Source: an uncultured Muribaculaceae bacterium (GTDB taxonomy: Bacteria > Bacteroidota > Bacteroidia > Bacteroidales > Muribaculaceae). From it: a stretch of 64,000 nt of DNA. The position numbers and the translations under genes are program-made. Below, one piece after another: positions 51,627 to 60,958 of this stretch; position 1 is the stretch's first letter; the number at the start of each line of letters is the position of its first letter. Location: the NCBI GenBank assembly GCA_910578095.1, contig CAJTOZ010000009.1:1-64000 (forward strand), given 5' to 3'. Below the pieces are notes generated by a model. The model ran no database searches. It had not been told where the DNA came from and was given only the letters and a program-made list of their open reading frames with translations.

Positions 51627-52958
51627 ATGAAAATAAAGATTGGCAAAGGACTGAATCTGCCGATTGCAGGTGCCGCCGATACGGACGATGTGCGTTGTAT
51701 CTACGTCGACCGGGTTTCGGTGGTTCCCGGCGATTTCCCCGGATTCGTGCCCAAGGTGGACGTCACTCCCGGCGATACCGTGACTATCGGTGCCCCCCTC
51801 ATGCACGACAAGCGCTGTCCGGCGCTCAAACTGGTGTCGCCTCTGGCCGGCACAGTGGTTGAGGTGGAGCGCGGCGAGCGCCGCCGCCTGCTCAAAGTGA
51901 CCGTCAAAGCCGAAGGCGAGGCCTGCAAGCATTTTGACCTTACATGCAACGATGCCGCCGAGTGCGCCGCACTGCTTGCCGAAAGCGGCCTGCTGGCGCT
52001 GATGCGTCAGCGCCCCTACGATGTGGTGCCATCGCCGGATGTGCTTCCGCGCGACATCTTTGTGTCGGCCATATACTCGGCTCCGCTCGAGTTGCCGCTT
52101 GCATGCCGCATCACAGCTGCCGACAAGCCTGCGCTCGACGAGGCCGCCGCATTCCTCGCCCGCATCACGCCGGGCAAGGTGTATCTGTCGCACGATGCGT
52201 CGTGGACATTCGGTGCCGTGCAAGGCGCGGAGATGGTGGAGGTGGAAGGTCCGCACCCTGCAGGCAATGTGGGTGTGCAGATTGCCAACATCGCCCCCGT
52301 AAACAAAGGCGATGTGGTGTGGACGCTTGATGCCGTCACGCTTCTGCGCATCGGCCGGCTGCTGCAACACGGCACATTCGATGCCTCCGCCACAGTGGGT
52401 GTGTGCGGTCCGGCCGTGGCCGTGCCGTATGTGGCACGCACCGTGATGGGCGCGCCCGTGAAGCCCCTGCTTGAGGACGCCGAAACCAACGATGGCCGCC
52501 GCCACCGCATCATCAGCGGCAATGTGCTCGTGGGCACGGCTGTGGGCGCCGACGGATGCCTGCGCTATCCTTATCGCCAGGTCACCGTGATCGACGAAGG
52601 CGACGATGTGGACGAATTCATGGGCTGGGCATCGCTCTCGCCAAGCAAGATGAGTGTGAACCGCACCTTCCCGGGCCATTTCTTGAAGCGGCTATTCCGT
52701 CCCGACGCGCGCCTGCTCGGCGGACGCCGCGCGATGATCATGAGCGGAGAGTACGATGCCATGATGCCCATGGACGTCATGCCAGAGTATCTGCTCAAAG
52801 CCATCATCGCCCGCGATATCGACAATATGGAGCGTCTCGGCATTTACGAGGTGGCCCCCGAGGATTTTGCGTTGGCCGAATATGCCGACACCTCCAAGCT
52901 GCCTCTGCAGCACATGGTGCGCGAAGGCCTCGACTACCTGCGCAAAGAACTGGAATAG
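51627..52958 (+). CDS. nqrA: Na+-translocating NADH:quinone oxidoreductase subunit A
   Basis: A 443-residue soluble subunit that binds quinone at the membrane. MKIKIGKGLNLPIAG is the family start; PGDTVTIGAPLMHDKR and HPAGNVGVQIANIAP are typical. The frame opens upstream at 51570, but the ATG at 51627 fits the family and leaves room for a promoter. First of six adjoining genes that form the Nqr pump. Confidence 0.96.
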   Translation: MKIKIGKGLNLPIAGAADTDDVRCIYVDRVSVVPGDFPGFVPKVDVTPGDTVTIGAPLMHDKRCPALKLVSPLAGTVVEVERGERRRLLKVTVKAEGEACKHFDLTCNDAAECAALLAESGLLALMRQRPYDVVPSPDVLPRDIFVSAIYSAPLELPLACRITAADKPALDEAAAFLARITPGKVYLSHDASWTFGAVQGAEMVEVEGPHPAGNVGVQIANIAPVNKGDVVWTLDAVTLLRIGRLLQHGTFDASATVGVCGPAVAVPYVARTVMGAPVKPLLEDAETNDGRRHRIISGNVLVGTAVGADGCLRYPYRQVTVIDEGDDVDEFMGWASLSPSKMSVNRTFPGHFLKRLFRPDARLLGGRRAMIMSGEYDAMMPMDVMPEYLLKAIIARDIDNMERLGIYEVAPEDFALAEYADTSKLPLQHMVREGLDYLRKELE

Positions 52959-52983
52959 TAAACCATATTTACATCACATAACA

Positions 52984-54201
52984 GTGAAATCTCTGAAACA
53001 TCTACTCGACAAGGCGCGTCCGGCATTTGAACCCGGTGGGCGGCTGTCGGCACTGGGGAGCGTGTTCGACGGTTTCGACACATTCCTTTTCACACCCCGC
53101 ACCACATCGGGGCCAAGCTCGGTGCATGTGCACGACGCCATCGACTCCAAGCGCACGATGATTGTGGTTGTGGCGGCCCTCATGCCCTGCTTCTTTTTCG
53201 GCATGTACAACACCGGCTATCAGCATTGGCTGGCATTGGGCGCCACTGAGTTCCACTTCTGGCAGTTGATGCTGTACGGCCTGCTCGCGGTGCTTCCGCG
53301 GGTGATAGTCACATATTTCGTGGGCCTCGGCATTGAATTCGCTTTCGCGCAGTGGCGCAAGGAAGAGATTCAGGAAGGCTTCCTCGTGACGGGTATTCTC
53401 ATCCCGATGATCTGTCCCATCGAAACTCCGCTGTGGATGCTCGCAGTGGCCACGGCCTTCGCAGTGGTTTTTGCAAAAGAAGTGTTCGGCGGCACCGGCT
53501 ACAATATAGTGAATGTGGCTCTGGTGGCGCGCGCGTTCCTTTTCTTCGCCTATCCGGCGCAGATGAGCGGCGACAAAGTGTTCGTGGCCTCCGGCACAGC
53601 CTTCGGCTACGGTATGCCAGTGGCCGACGGATTCACATGCGCCACGCCTCTTGGCCAGATAGCCACGCATAGCGAAGGCGCCCTGACGCTCACAGGCATC
53701 GATGGCCACGTGCTCACGGCATGGGACGCTTTTGTGGGTCTCATCCCCGGCTCCTTCGGCGAGACATCGGTGCTGTGCATCCTTATCGGTGCGGCCATAC
53801 TCCTGTTCAGCGGCATGGCCAACTGGCGCATAATGCTCGGCGTGTTCGGCGGCGGCCTTGTCATGGGCTGGATTGCCAATGCATTCGCCACACCCACCTA
53901 TCCCGCATCGCTGCTCCCCGCATGGGAACAGCTGCTTTACGGCGGTTTTGCCTTCGCGGCCGTGTTCATGGCCACCGACCCGGTGACTGCCGCGCGCACC
54001 AACACCGGCAAGTGGATCTACGGCATACTCATCGGCGTGATAGCGGTGATTATCCGTGTGTACAACAACGGATATCCCGAAGGCGCCATGCTCGCCGTGT
54101 TGCTGATGAACGTGTTCTCCTCGCTTATCGACTGGTGCGTGGTGCAGGCCAATATCCGCCGCCGCATGCGTCGTTTAATCGCTAAATCCTCGGAATCATG
54201 A
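52984..54201 (+). CDS. nqrB: Na+-translocating NADH:quinone oxidoreductase subunit B
   Basis: About 405 residues in ten membrane helices, carrying covalent FMN and part of the sodium path. The start is a GTG at 52984 (Val-Lys-Ser-Leu-Lys-His-Leu); no ATG lies at the family's start position, and upstream codons read across nqrA's end. The FMN attachment site reads DGFTCATPLG with Thr221, against SGAT in Vibrio, so the flavin threonine is kept while its neighbours differ. The stop overlaps nqrC's ATG by 4 bases. Confidence 0.95.
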   Translation: MKSLKHLLDKARPAFEPGGRLSALGSVFDGFDTFLFTPRTTSGPSSVHVHDAIDSKRTMIVVVAALMPCFFFGMYNTGYQHWLALGATEFHFWQLMLYGLLAVLPRVIVTYFVGLGIEFAFAQWRKEEIQEGFLVTGILIPMICPIETPLWMLAVATAFAVVFAKEVFGGTGYNIVNVALVARAFLFFAYPAQMSGDKVFVASGTAFGYGMPVADGFTCATPLGQIATHSEGALTLTGIDGHVLTAWDAFVGLIPGSFGETSVLCILIGAAILLFSGMANWRIMLGVFGGGLVMGWIANAFATPTYPASLLPAWEQLLYGGFAFAAVFMATDPVTAARTNTGKWIYGILIGVIAVIIRVYNNGYPEGAMLAVLLMNVFSSLIDWCVVQANIRRRMRRLIAKSSES

Positions 54202-54899
54202 ACAAGCAGGGAAATACATACACAATTATATATATAGTGGTGCTGGTGCTGGTGGTAGGAGCTGCTCTCGCCTTTACGTCCATATCGCTGCGCTCGCGTC
54301 AGCAGGCCAACGCCGATGCCGACAAGATGCGCCAGATTCTTGCCTCGGTACTTGTCACGCCCGATGCCGGAGAAGTGATACCCACGTTCAATGCCGTGGT
54401 GACAAACCAGTATATAGTCAATGCCGAGGGAAAGACTGTCGATGGCGACGCTTTCGCTGTCAATGTGGCCGAGCAGAGCAAAAAACCGGCGGCCGAGCGT
54501 CTGCTGCCTGTGTATGAGTGCAGCTTCGACGGCGGCGATGTGAAATATGTGCTTCCGGTGTACGGCGCCGGCCTATGGGGGCCTATCTGGGGCTACGTGT
54601 CGATAGATGCCGATGGCAGCACCATATACGGTGCCTACTTCGCCCATCAGGGCGAGACCCCCGGCCTCGGTGCCGAAATTGAAAAGCCGGCCTTCAGCTC
54701 TCAGTTTGAAGGCAAAGTGCTGTTCAAGGATGGTCGCTTTTTGCCGGTGGCTGTAGTGAAAGCCGGTCAGAAACCTCTTGGCGACGAAGACTATGTGGAC
54801 GGCATCAGCGGCGGCACCATCACAAGCAAAGGCGTAGGCGCCATGCTCTCGGCATGCCTTGCACCTTATGAAGCATTTTTGTCAACCCTTGCAAAATAA
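54198..54899 (+). CDS. nqrC: Na+-translocating NADH:quinone oxidoreductase subunit C
   Basis: A 233-residue subunit with one N-terminal membrane helix and a periplasmic domain with covalent FMN. The attachment motif is DGISGGTITS near the C-terminus (Thr about 207). GLGAEIEKPAF is another conserved block. Translational coupling with nqrB. Confidence 0.95.
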   Translation: MNKQGNTYTIIYIVVLVLVVGAALAFTSISLRSRQQANADADKMRQILASVLVTPDAGEVIPTFNAVVTNQYIVNAEGKTVDGDAFAVNVAEQSKKPAAERLLPVYECSFDGGDVKYVLPVYGAGLWGPIWGYVSIDADGSTIYGAYFAHQGETPGLGAEIEKPAFSSQFEGKVLFKDGRFLPVAVVKAGQKPLGDEDYVDGISGGTITSKGVGAMLSACLAPYEAFLSTLAK

Positions 54900-54904
54900 G
54901 CGTC

Positions 54905-55531
54905 ATGGCTGAAAAAATAAGCAATAAATCGGTGTTCTTCAATCCGTTTTCGAAGGACAATCCCGTGGTGGTGCAGATATTGGGCATATGCTCCGTGCTC
55001 GCCGTCACGGCAAAGCTCGAACCCGCGCTGGTCATGGGTCTCAGCGTCATCGCCGTTCTGGCATTCTCCAATGTGATAATATCATTGCTGCGAAACACCA
55101 TTCCTACCAATATCCGCATCATCGTGCAGCTTGTGGTGGTGGCAGGTCTGGTGGTCATCGTCAGTCAGCTGCTCGAGGCCTACGCCTACGATGTGAGCAA
55201 GCAGCTCAGCGTGTTCATAGGCCTCATCATCACCAACTGTATCCTCATGGGACGTCTCGAGGCCTTTGCCATGGGCAACCGCCCCTGGCCCAGCTTCCTC
55301 GACGGGGTGGGCAACGGCATAGGCTATACCATCATACTCGTGACCGTAGGTTTCTTCCGCGAACTCCTCGGCAGTGGCACGCTGTTCGGCTTCCGTGTGG
55401 TGCCGCAGGCATTCTACGATGCCGGCTATGTAAACAACGGCCTGATGATATTGCCTCCCATGGCTCTTATAGTAGTGGCCTGCATCATCTGGGTGCAACG
55501 TTCCGTCAACAAAGATCTTCAAGAGAAATAA
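54905..55531 (+). CDS. nqrD: Na+-translocating NADH:quinone oxidoreductase subunit D
   Basis: A 208-residue integral membrane subunit with about six helices. NPVVVQILGICSVLAVT near the start and FFRELLGSGTLFGFRVVP near the end are the hallmark blocks. RnfE is its close relative; the neighbours decide for Nqr. Confidence 0.95.
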   Translation: MAEKISNKSVFFNPFSKDNPVVVQILGICSVLAVTAKLEPALVMGLSVIAVLAFSNVIISLLRNTIPTNIRIIVQLVVVAGLVVIVSQLLEAYAYDVSKQLSVFIGLIITNCILMGRLEAFAMGNRPWPSFLDGVGNGIGYTIILVTVGFFRELLGSGTLFGFRVVPQAFYDAGYVNNGLMILPPMALIVVACIIWVQRSVNKDLQEK

Positions 55532-55543
55532 TCCCGGAGCCAA

Positions 55544-56161
55544 ATGGAAAATTTCAATATCTTCATACGGTCGATATTTGTCGACAACATGATTTTCGCC
55601 TACTTCCTGGGCATGTGTTCCTTCCTCGCTGTCAGCAAAAACGTGAAGACGGCGCTCGGGCTCGGGGTGGCGGTGACATTCATGCTTGTGATCACACTGC
55701 CTATCAATTATCTGCTTCAGACCTACGTGCTCAGTGCCGGTGCCCTCACATGGCTCGGCCCTGAATATGCCGACGTCGACCTCAGTTTTCTGTCGCTGAT
55801 TGTGTTCATCGCCGTGATAGCGTCCATGACACAGCTGGTGGAGATGGCAGTGGAAAAGTATAGCCCCACGCTGTACGCCTCCCTTGGCATCTTCCTGCCT
55901 CTCATTGCCGTGAACTGTGCTATTCTCGGCGGCTCGCTGTTCATGCAGCAGCGCGACTTCCCGAGTGTGTGGACTGCTGTGTGCGCCGGCGGCGGATGGG
56001 GCATCGGATGGCTGCTCGCCATCACGGCCATCGCCGCTATCCGCGAGCGCATAGCGCAGTACAGCAACATTCCCGCCCCCCTGCGCGGCGTAGGCATAAC
56101 ATTTATCATCACCGCTCTGATGGGCATCGCCTTCATGAGCTTCTTAGGCATAAAAATCTGA
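55544..56161 (+). CDS. nqrE: Na+-translocating NADH:quinone oxidoreductase subunit E
   Basis: A 205-residue membrane subunit with about six helices, homologous to NqrD in inverted topology. FVDNMIFAYFLGMCSFLAVS and LPLIAVNCAILGGSLFM are typical, with the Cys residues of the intramembrane [2Fe-2S] centre shared with NqrD. Confidence 0.95.
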   Translation: MENFNIFIRSIFVDNMIFAYFLGMCSFLAVSKNVKTALGLGVAVTFMLVITLPINYLLQTYVLSAGALTWLGPEYADVDLSFLSLIVFIAVIASMTQLVEMAVEKYSPTLYASLGIFLPLIAVNCAILGGSLFMQQRDFPSVWTAVCAGGGWGIGWLLAITAIAAIRERIAQYSNIPAPLRGVGITFIITALMGIAFMSFLGIKI

Positions 56162-56164
56162 ACG

Positions 56165-57469
56165 ATGACTGCTGCATTCATTTTATCCGCACTTGCTGCG
56201 GGAACACTCACAGTGCTGTCCGCCGTAGGCGTGTTTCTGATTCTCACGCTGCTTCTTGTGACAGTGCTGCTCGTGGCAAAGCACTATCTTGTGCGCACCG
56301 GCGTAGTGCGCATCACCATCAACGATGATAAGACTGTCGAAGGCCTCAGTGGCACCACGCTGCTGTCGTCGCTCGCCAATAGCAATGTATTCCTGTCGTC
56401 GGCATGCGGCGGCAAAGGCAGTTGCGGCCAGTGCAGGGTGCAGGTGACAGAAGGCGGAGGCGAGATACTCCCCACCGAGACCGTGCACTTCACCCGCAAG
56501 GAGGTGAAGGACCATTGGCGTCTCGGATGCCAGGTGAAGGTAAAAGAGGACATGAGCATCAAGGTGTCGGCTTCCGTGCTTGATGTGAAGGAGTGGGAAT
56601 GCGAGGTGATATCAAACCGCAATGTGGCCACTTTCATCAAGGAGTTCATAGTGGCTCTTCCTCCGGGCGAGCACATGAACTTCATCCCGGGGTCGTACGC
56701 GCAGATCAAGATACCGCCATTCTCGATGGACTACGACAAGGATATCGACAAAGACCTCATCGGCCCCGAATATCTGCCCGCATGGGAAAAATTCAGTCTG
56801 TTCTCGCTCAAATGTGTCAACACCGAGACCACCGTACGCGCCTATTCCATGGCCAACTATCCTGCCGAAGGCGACCGCATAATGCTCACCGTGCGCATAG
56901 CCACACCTCCGTTCAAGCCGAAGCCCGAGGTGGGATTCATGGACGTGATGCCCGGCATCGCCTCCAGCTATATATTCACTCTCAAACCCGGCGACAAGGT
57001 GCGTATGAGCGGCCCCTACGGCGATTTCCACCCCATCTTCGACAGCAAGGCGGAGATGATGTGGATAGGCGGCGGAGCCGGCATGGCACCGCTGCGCGCC
57101 CAGATCATGCACATGACCAAGACGCTCAAGACCACCGACCGTGTGATGAACTACTTCTATGGCGCCCGTGCGCTCAACGAGGTGTTCTATCTCGACGATT
57201 TCCTCGCGCTTGAGAAAGAGTTCCCGAATTTCAAATTCCATCTCGCCCTCGACCGCCCCGACCCTGCGGCCGATGCCGCCGGAGTGAAGTATACTCCCGG
57301 ATTCGTGCATCAGGTGATATACGACACCTATCTCAAGGATCACCCCGCGCCCGAGGATATCGAGTACTATATGTGCGGTCCCGGCCCGATGAGCAACGCT
57401 GTCAACGGCATGCTCTACAACCTCGGCGTGGAGCCCTCGAGCATCCACTACGATAATTTCGGAGGTTAA
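56165..57469 (+). CDS. nqrF: Na+-translocating NADH:quinone oxidoreductase subunit F
   Basis: A 434-residue subunit where electrons enter from NADH. One membrane helix (about 5-32) is followed by a [2Fe-2S] domain with SACGGKGSCGQC and the later Cys in RLGCQVKV. An FAD domain (RAYSMANYPAEG) and an NADH domain (WIGGGAGMAPLR and MCGPGPMSNAV) come next. Last gene of the operon; the next gene follows 41 bases later. Confidence 0.97.
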   Translation: MTAAFILSALAAGTLTVLSAVGVFLILTLLLVTVLLVAKHYLVRTGVVRITINDDKTVEGLSGTTLLSSLANSNVFLSSACGGKGSCGQCRVQVTEGGGEILPTETVHFTRKEVKDHWRLGCQVKVKEDMSIKVSASVLDVKEWECEVISNRNVATFIKEFIVALPPGEHMNFIPGSYAQIKIPPFSMDYDKDIDKDLIGPEYLPAWEKFSLFSLKCVNTETTVRAYSMANYPAEGDRIMLTVRIATPPFKPKPEVGFMDVMPGIASSYIFTLKPGDKVRMSGPYGDFHPIFDSKAEMMWIGGGAGMAPLRAQIMHMTKTLKTTDRVMNYFYGARALNEVFYLDDFLALEKEFPNFKFHLALDRPDPAADAAGVKYTPGFVHQVIYDTYLKDHPAPEDIEYYMCGPGPMSNAVNGMLYNLGVEPSSIHYDNFGG

Positions 57470-57510
57470 GCGCCCCGGGCACATTTCGTAATTCCCAAAC
57501 ATCCTCCCTC

Positions 57511-57924
57511 ATGAGTATCCTCACCCCGGCACAATATGTGTTTGAGATGCCCATCAAGGTGCGCGACTACGAAGTGGACGCGCAGGGCATAGTCAACAAC
57601 GCCAACTATCAGCATTACCTCGAGCACACACGTCACATGTTCTGCGAGCAGGCCGGCGTGTCGTTCCGCGCCATGCATGAGAGTGGTCTCGACCCCGTGG
57701 TGCGTCGTGTCGAGATAGACTACCTGCGCCCGCTTGGTCTCGGCGACTCCATGGTGAGCAAGATCGCGCTCTACCGTCAGGGTCCGCTCTTTGTGTTCCG
57801 CCAGGACATATTCACGCCCGACGGGGAGCCTGTTGTCCATGCCATGGTCAATATAGTATGTCTTGAGGATGGCCGTCTGACCCGTGGCGAGCGACTGGCG
57901 GAAGCATTCAAGGACTATCTTTAG
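57511..57924 (+). CDS. Hotdog-fold acyl-CoA thioesterase
   Basis: A 137-residue protein of the YbgC/4-hydroxybenzoyl-CoA thioesterase group. VRDYEVDAQGIVNNANYQHYLEHTR contains the catalytic Asp (position normally DxxxxVxN). It would hydrolyse a short or aromatic acyl-CoA; the substrate is unknown. It lies 12 bases upstream of dprA. Confidence 0.85.
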   Translation: MSILTPAQYVFEMPIKVRDYEVDAQGIVNNANYQHYLEHTRHMFCEQAGVSFRAMHESGLDPVVRRVEIDYLRPLGLGDSMVSKIALYRQGPLFVFRQDIFTPDGEPVVHAMVNIVCLEDGRLTRGERLAEAFKDYL

Positions 57925-57936
57925 CCGCACTCTGCT

Positions 57937-59046
57937 ATGACCCCCTTATGCGCCAAAATAGCCTTCGGAATGCTCGGAGGCATCAACCTTTCCACCGGCC
58001 GCGAGCTACTCCGGCGTGCCGGCTCGGCGGAGGGTGTGTTTGAGCGCGGGGAAGATGAGATGGTGTCGCTCCTTGGCCGGCGTGGCACCATAGCATCGGC
58101 CGATTATCGCCGCGATATTGCCGCACGCGCTGCCCGCGAAGAGGTGTTTGTGCGCAGTTCCGGTGTGCGCGCCCTGTTCTTTGCCGACGATTGCTACCCT
58201 CAGCGTCTGCTCGACTGCGACGATGCTCCCGCATTGCTGTATGCGCTCGGCGATACTCCTCTCGACAAGCTGCGCACCGTTGCCATAGTGGGTACACGCC
58301 ACAGCACGGCCTACGGGCTTGACTTCACGGCACGCCTGGTCGGAGATCTCGCCGCCACCTACGGCCGCGATATAGCTATCATCAGCGGACTGGCCTACGG
58401 TATCGACGTGGCCGCTCACCGTGCGGCTCTGCGCGAAGGCTTGCCCACTGTGGCCGTCATGGCCAATGCGCTCAACACCGTCTATCCTGCCGAGCATCGT
58501 GAGGTGGCGGCGCGTATCGTGCGCTCCGGAGGCATGCTGCTCTCGGAGTATCCCACATCGGCGCGCACGCATCGGGGATTCTTTCTGGCGCGTAACCGCA
58601 TAGTGGCGGCCCTGGCCGATGCCGTTGTGGTGGTGGAGAGCGATCAGCGGGGAGGCGCGATGGCCACGGCGCGCATAGCCTCGGCCTATGGTCGCGAACT
58701 TTTTGCGGTGCCCGGACGCGTAGGCGACGCGCGCAGCCGCGGGTGTCTGGAGCTGCTTGCAACGCGCCTCGCCTCCGTTGTGCGCGATGCCGGCGATATA
58801 GGCGATGCTCTCGGGTGGAAACCTTTGGCCCGCGAGGGCGAGCAGCAGGAACTCATGCTGGAACTATCGTCGGAACAGGCACGTATAGTGGAGCATCTGC
58901 GCAACCATCCCGACGCCACCGTCAACGATATGTGCGTGGCGCTCGCGCTGCCTTTTGCGTCGCTCAGTTCGGCGCTCTTTGAAATGGAGATGGCCGACAT
59001 CCTCATGACACTCCCCGGAGGCCGCTACGCAGTGCTCGACCGTTGA
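57937..59046 (+). CDS. dprA: DNA-processing protein DprA
   Basis: A 369-residue single-strand DNA-binding protein that loads RecA during natural transformation and aids recombination. The Rossmann-like core shows IVGTRHSTAYG, ISGLAYGIDVAAHRAAL and VMANALNTVYPAEHREVA; a C-terminal winged-helix domain ends the protein. Its presence does not prove competence, as dprA is widespread. Confidence 0.95.
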   Translation: MTPLCAKIAFGMLGGINLSTGRELLRRAGSAEGVFERGEDEMVSLLGRRGTIASADYRRDIAARAAREEVFVRSSGVRALFFADDCYPQRLLDCDDAPALLYALGDTPLDKLRTVAIVGTRHSTAYGLDFTARLVGDLAATYGRDIAIISGLAYGIDVAAHRAALREGLPTVAVMANALNTVYPAEHREVAARIVRSGGMLLSEYPTSARTHRGFFLARNRIVAALADAVVVVESDQRGGAMATARIASAYGRELFAVPGRVGDARSRGCLELLATRLASVVRDAGDIGDALGWKPLAREGEQQELMLELSSEQARIVEHLRNHPDATVNDMCVALALPFASLSSALFEMEMADILMTLPGGRYAVLDR

Positions 59047-59115
59047 AACTTACCCATAGCATAAAACGTTATCAACTATAGTTATAATATTCTTAACCCC
59101 TCTCTAATATACGAC

Positions 59116-59991
59116 ATGGAAAAGAAATTCATTCCCGAATCGGAGCTTATCATCAACCCCGACGGCTCTGTGTTCCACCTCCACCTGCTTCCCGAGCAGC
59201 TCACCGACCGTGTGATCCTTGTAGGCGATCCCGCCCGTGTCAACATGGTTGCGGAATTCTTCGACACTAAGACATTCGAAGTGTCGAGCCGTGAGTTCCA
59301 CACTATCGGAGGCACCTACAAAGGCAAACCCATCATGTGCCTCAGCCACGGTATCGGTCCGGACAATATCGACATCGTGATCAACGAGCTCGACGCTCTC
59401 GCCAACATTGATTTCAAAACCCGCGAGGTGCGCGACACCAAGCGTGTGCTCACCCTTGTGCGCATCGGCACGAGCGGTGCTCTTCAGCCTGAGCTCAGCC
59501 TCGGCACCCCCGTCATTGCCGAGCACTCTATAGGCTTCGACGGCGTGCTCAACTATTATGCCGGCCGCGACAAGGTGGCCGATCTTGAGTTCCAGCATGC
59601 TTTCACAAAGCACACTGACTGGAATGACAACTGGGCTAAGCCCTACGTGGTGCCTGCCGACCCCGATCTTGTGGCGCAGATAGGCCGCGACGATATGGTG
59701 CGTGGTATCACCATCTCCGCCGTGGGTTTCTATGGTCCGCAGGGACGCGAACTGCGTCTGCCGTTGTCCAACCCCGGTCTGAACGCCAGCATCGAAGCCT
59801 TTGAACACAACGGACGTCGCGTCACCAACTATGAGATGGAAAGCGCTCCCCTTCAGGGTCTTGGCAAGCTCATGGGACACCGTGCCATGACGGTGTGCTC
59901 CATCATAGCCAACCGGTTCAACACCGAGGCCAACCCCAACTACAAGAGCGGCGTACGCGACCTCGTGGCCACTGTGCTCGAGCGTATCTGA
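59116..59991 (+). CDS. udp: Uridine phosphorylase-like nucleoside phosphorylase
   Basis: A 291-residue PNP/UDP family enzyme: VILVGDPARVNM (phosphate site), CLSHGIGPDNI, LVRIGTSGALQPELSLG and NYEMESAPLQGLG (ribose/base site) are all present. It would release bases from uridine or related nucleosides with phosphate. A length near 290 fits the Bacteroidetes uridine phosphorylase group; base preference is inferred. In the 69-base gap upstream I see no TAnnTTTG box. Confidence 0.88.
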   Translation: MEKKFIPESELIINPDGSVFHLHLLPEQLTDRVILVGDPARVNMVAEFFDTKTFEVSSREFHTIGGTYKGKPIMCLSHGIGPDNIDIVINELDALANIDFKTREVRDTKRVLTLVRIGTSGALQPELSLGTPVIAEHSIGFDGVLNYYAGRDKVADLEFQHAFTKHTDWNDNWAKPYVVPADPDLVAQIGRDDMVRGITISAVGFYGPQGRELRLPLSNPGLNASIEAFEHNGRRVTNYEMESAPLQGLGKLMGHRAMTVCSIIANRFNTEANPNYKSGVRDLVATVLERI

Positions 59992-60020
59992 TAGTTGCGG
60001 ATATAAGTCCTGTACGACAA

Positions 60021-60056
60021 AACGGCTGCGTCACGCTTTCGGGCGACGCAGCCGTT
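60021..60056. terminator. Bidirectional hairpin between convergent genes
   Basis: A perfect 12-bp stem (60021-60032 with 60045-60056) lies between the phosphorylase stop (59991) and the end of the minus-strand barrel gene (60075). The T-rich side favours the minus strand (TTTTGTCG). Confidence 0.65.
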
Positions 60057-60074
60057 CGTCATATATACTGTATT

Positions 60075-60947
60075 TCAGAATCCGAGGGCTATGCCTGTGG
60101 AGAAGGTGGAAAAATCAAGGTCGGGGCTGTTGAGGAGCACACTCTGCGGCGAGTAGCGCACATATACGCCTAAGCTGCTGAACACACGGACGGCTGCAAA
60201 CAAGTCGACAGAAAAGTGGCGCACGTCCACGCAATTGGTGGATACATGCTGCTTGGAGCCGTCGGGCGCATACCATTTGGAACTCACGCTGGCATGGGAA
60301 TTCCAGTTGAGCACGGGGCCGAACTGTACGCCCAGATGAGGTATGCTCCGGATATTGAAGTTGTGGTAGAAAAGCACCGGAAAGGATAGGCTGAATACTT
60401 TCAGACGTGAATACCTGGGGGTGACATCCTGGGCAAACGGTGCGTACGACACCGATCCGTTGTCGTCCGTCAGGAGCTGCATTCCGGTGGTGGTGCGGTA
60501 GTTGCGCCACGATAGACCCACACCGGCGGAAATGCCTGAGCGTATGCTCTTTATATTGCAGGTTACGGCCACGGCATTCAGCCAGCTTATCTCGAAGGAG
60601 CGCCCCATCTCAAAGTCGGCTTCGGCCGGTGCGCCCGAGGCGTTGACCGCACCAAACAGGATATTGCCGCTTACGATGTCCCATTCCACCTTGCCGGTAG
60701 TCCACAAGGCGTTGGTGCGGAACATGGTGGTGCGGCGCTGGGTGCTGCGCACTGTTGTGCCGGCAGGATAGACTTCGTCGCATGTGATGGTGCCGTTGTT
60801 GTCCGTGGCCTCGACATGCAGTCCGGATGGTGTTTCGGAGATGATCACATCGACATTGGTAGCGCTCATGACAGTGTCGGCCGGAGCGGCGGCGTATGCG
60901 CCGGCGGCGATTGCGGCGCAGAGTATGGAGAATGTTTTGCGAAGCAT
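60075..60947 (-). CDS. Beta-barrel outer membrane protein of the ECF operon (second copy)
   Basis: A 290-residue protein with a signal peptide (MLRKTFSILCAAIAAGAYAAA), a DTVMSATNVDVIISETPSGLHV segment also found in the paralogue, and amphipathic strands ending VYVRYSPQSVLL...STGIALGF. It looks like a small barrel or beta-sandwich of the outer membrane. It lies 11 bases after its paralogue and is the last gene of the sigma operon. Function unknown. Confidence 0.72.
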   Translation of the reverse strand: MLRKTFSILCAAIAAGAYAAAPADTVMSATNVDVIISETPSGLHVEATDNNGTITCDEVYPAGTTVRSTQRRTTMFRTNALWTTGKVEWDIVSGNILFGAVNASGAPAEADFEMGRSFEISWLNAVAVTCNIKSIRSGISAGVGLSWRNYRTTTGMQLLTDDNGSVSYAPFAQDVTPRYSRLKVFSLSFPVLFYHNFNIRSIPHLGVQFGPVLNWNSHASVSSKWYAPDGSKQHVSTNCVDVRHFSVDLFAAVRVFSSLGVYVRYSPQSVLLNSPDLDFSTFSTGIALGF

Positions 60948-60958
60948 GGGTGTGTGGT

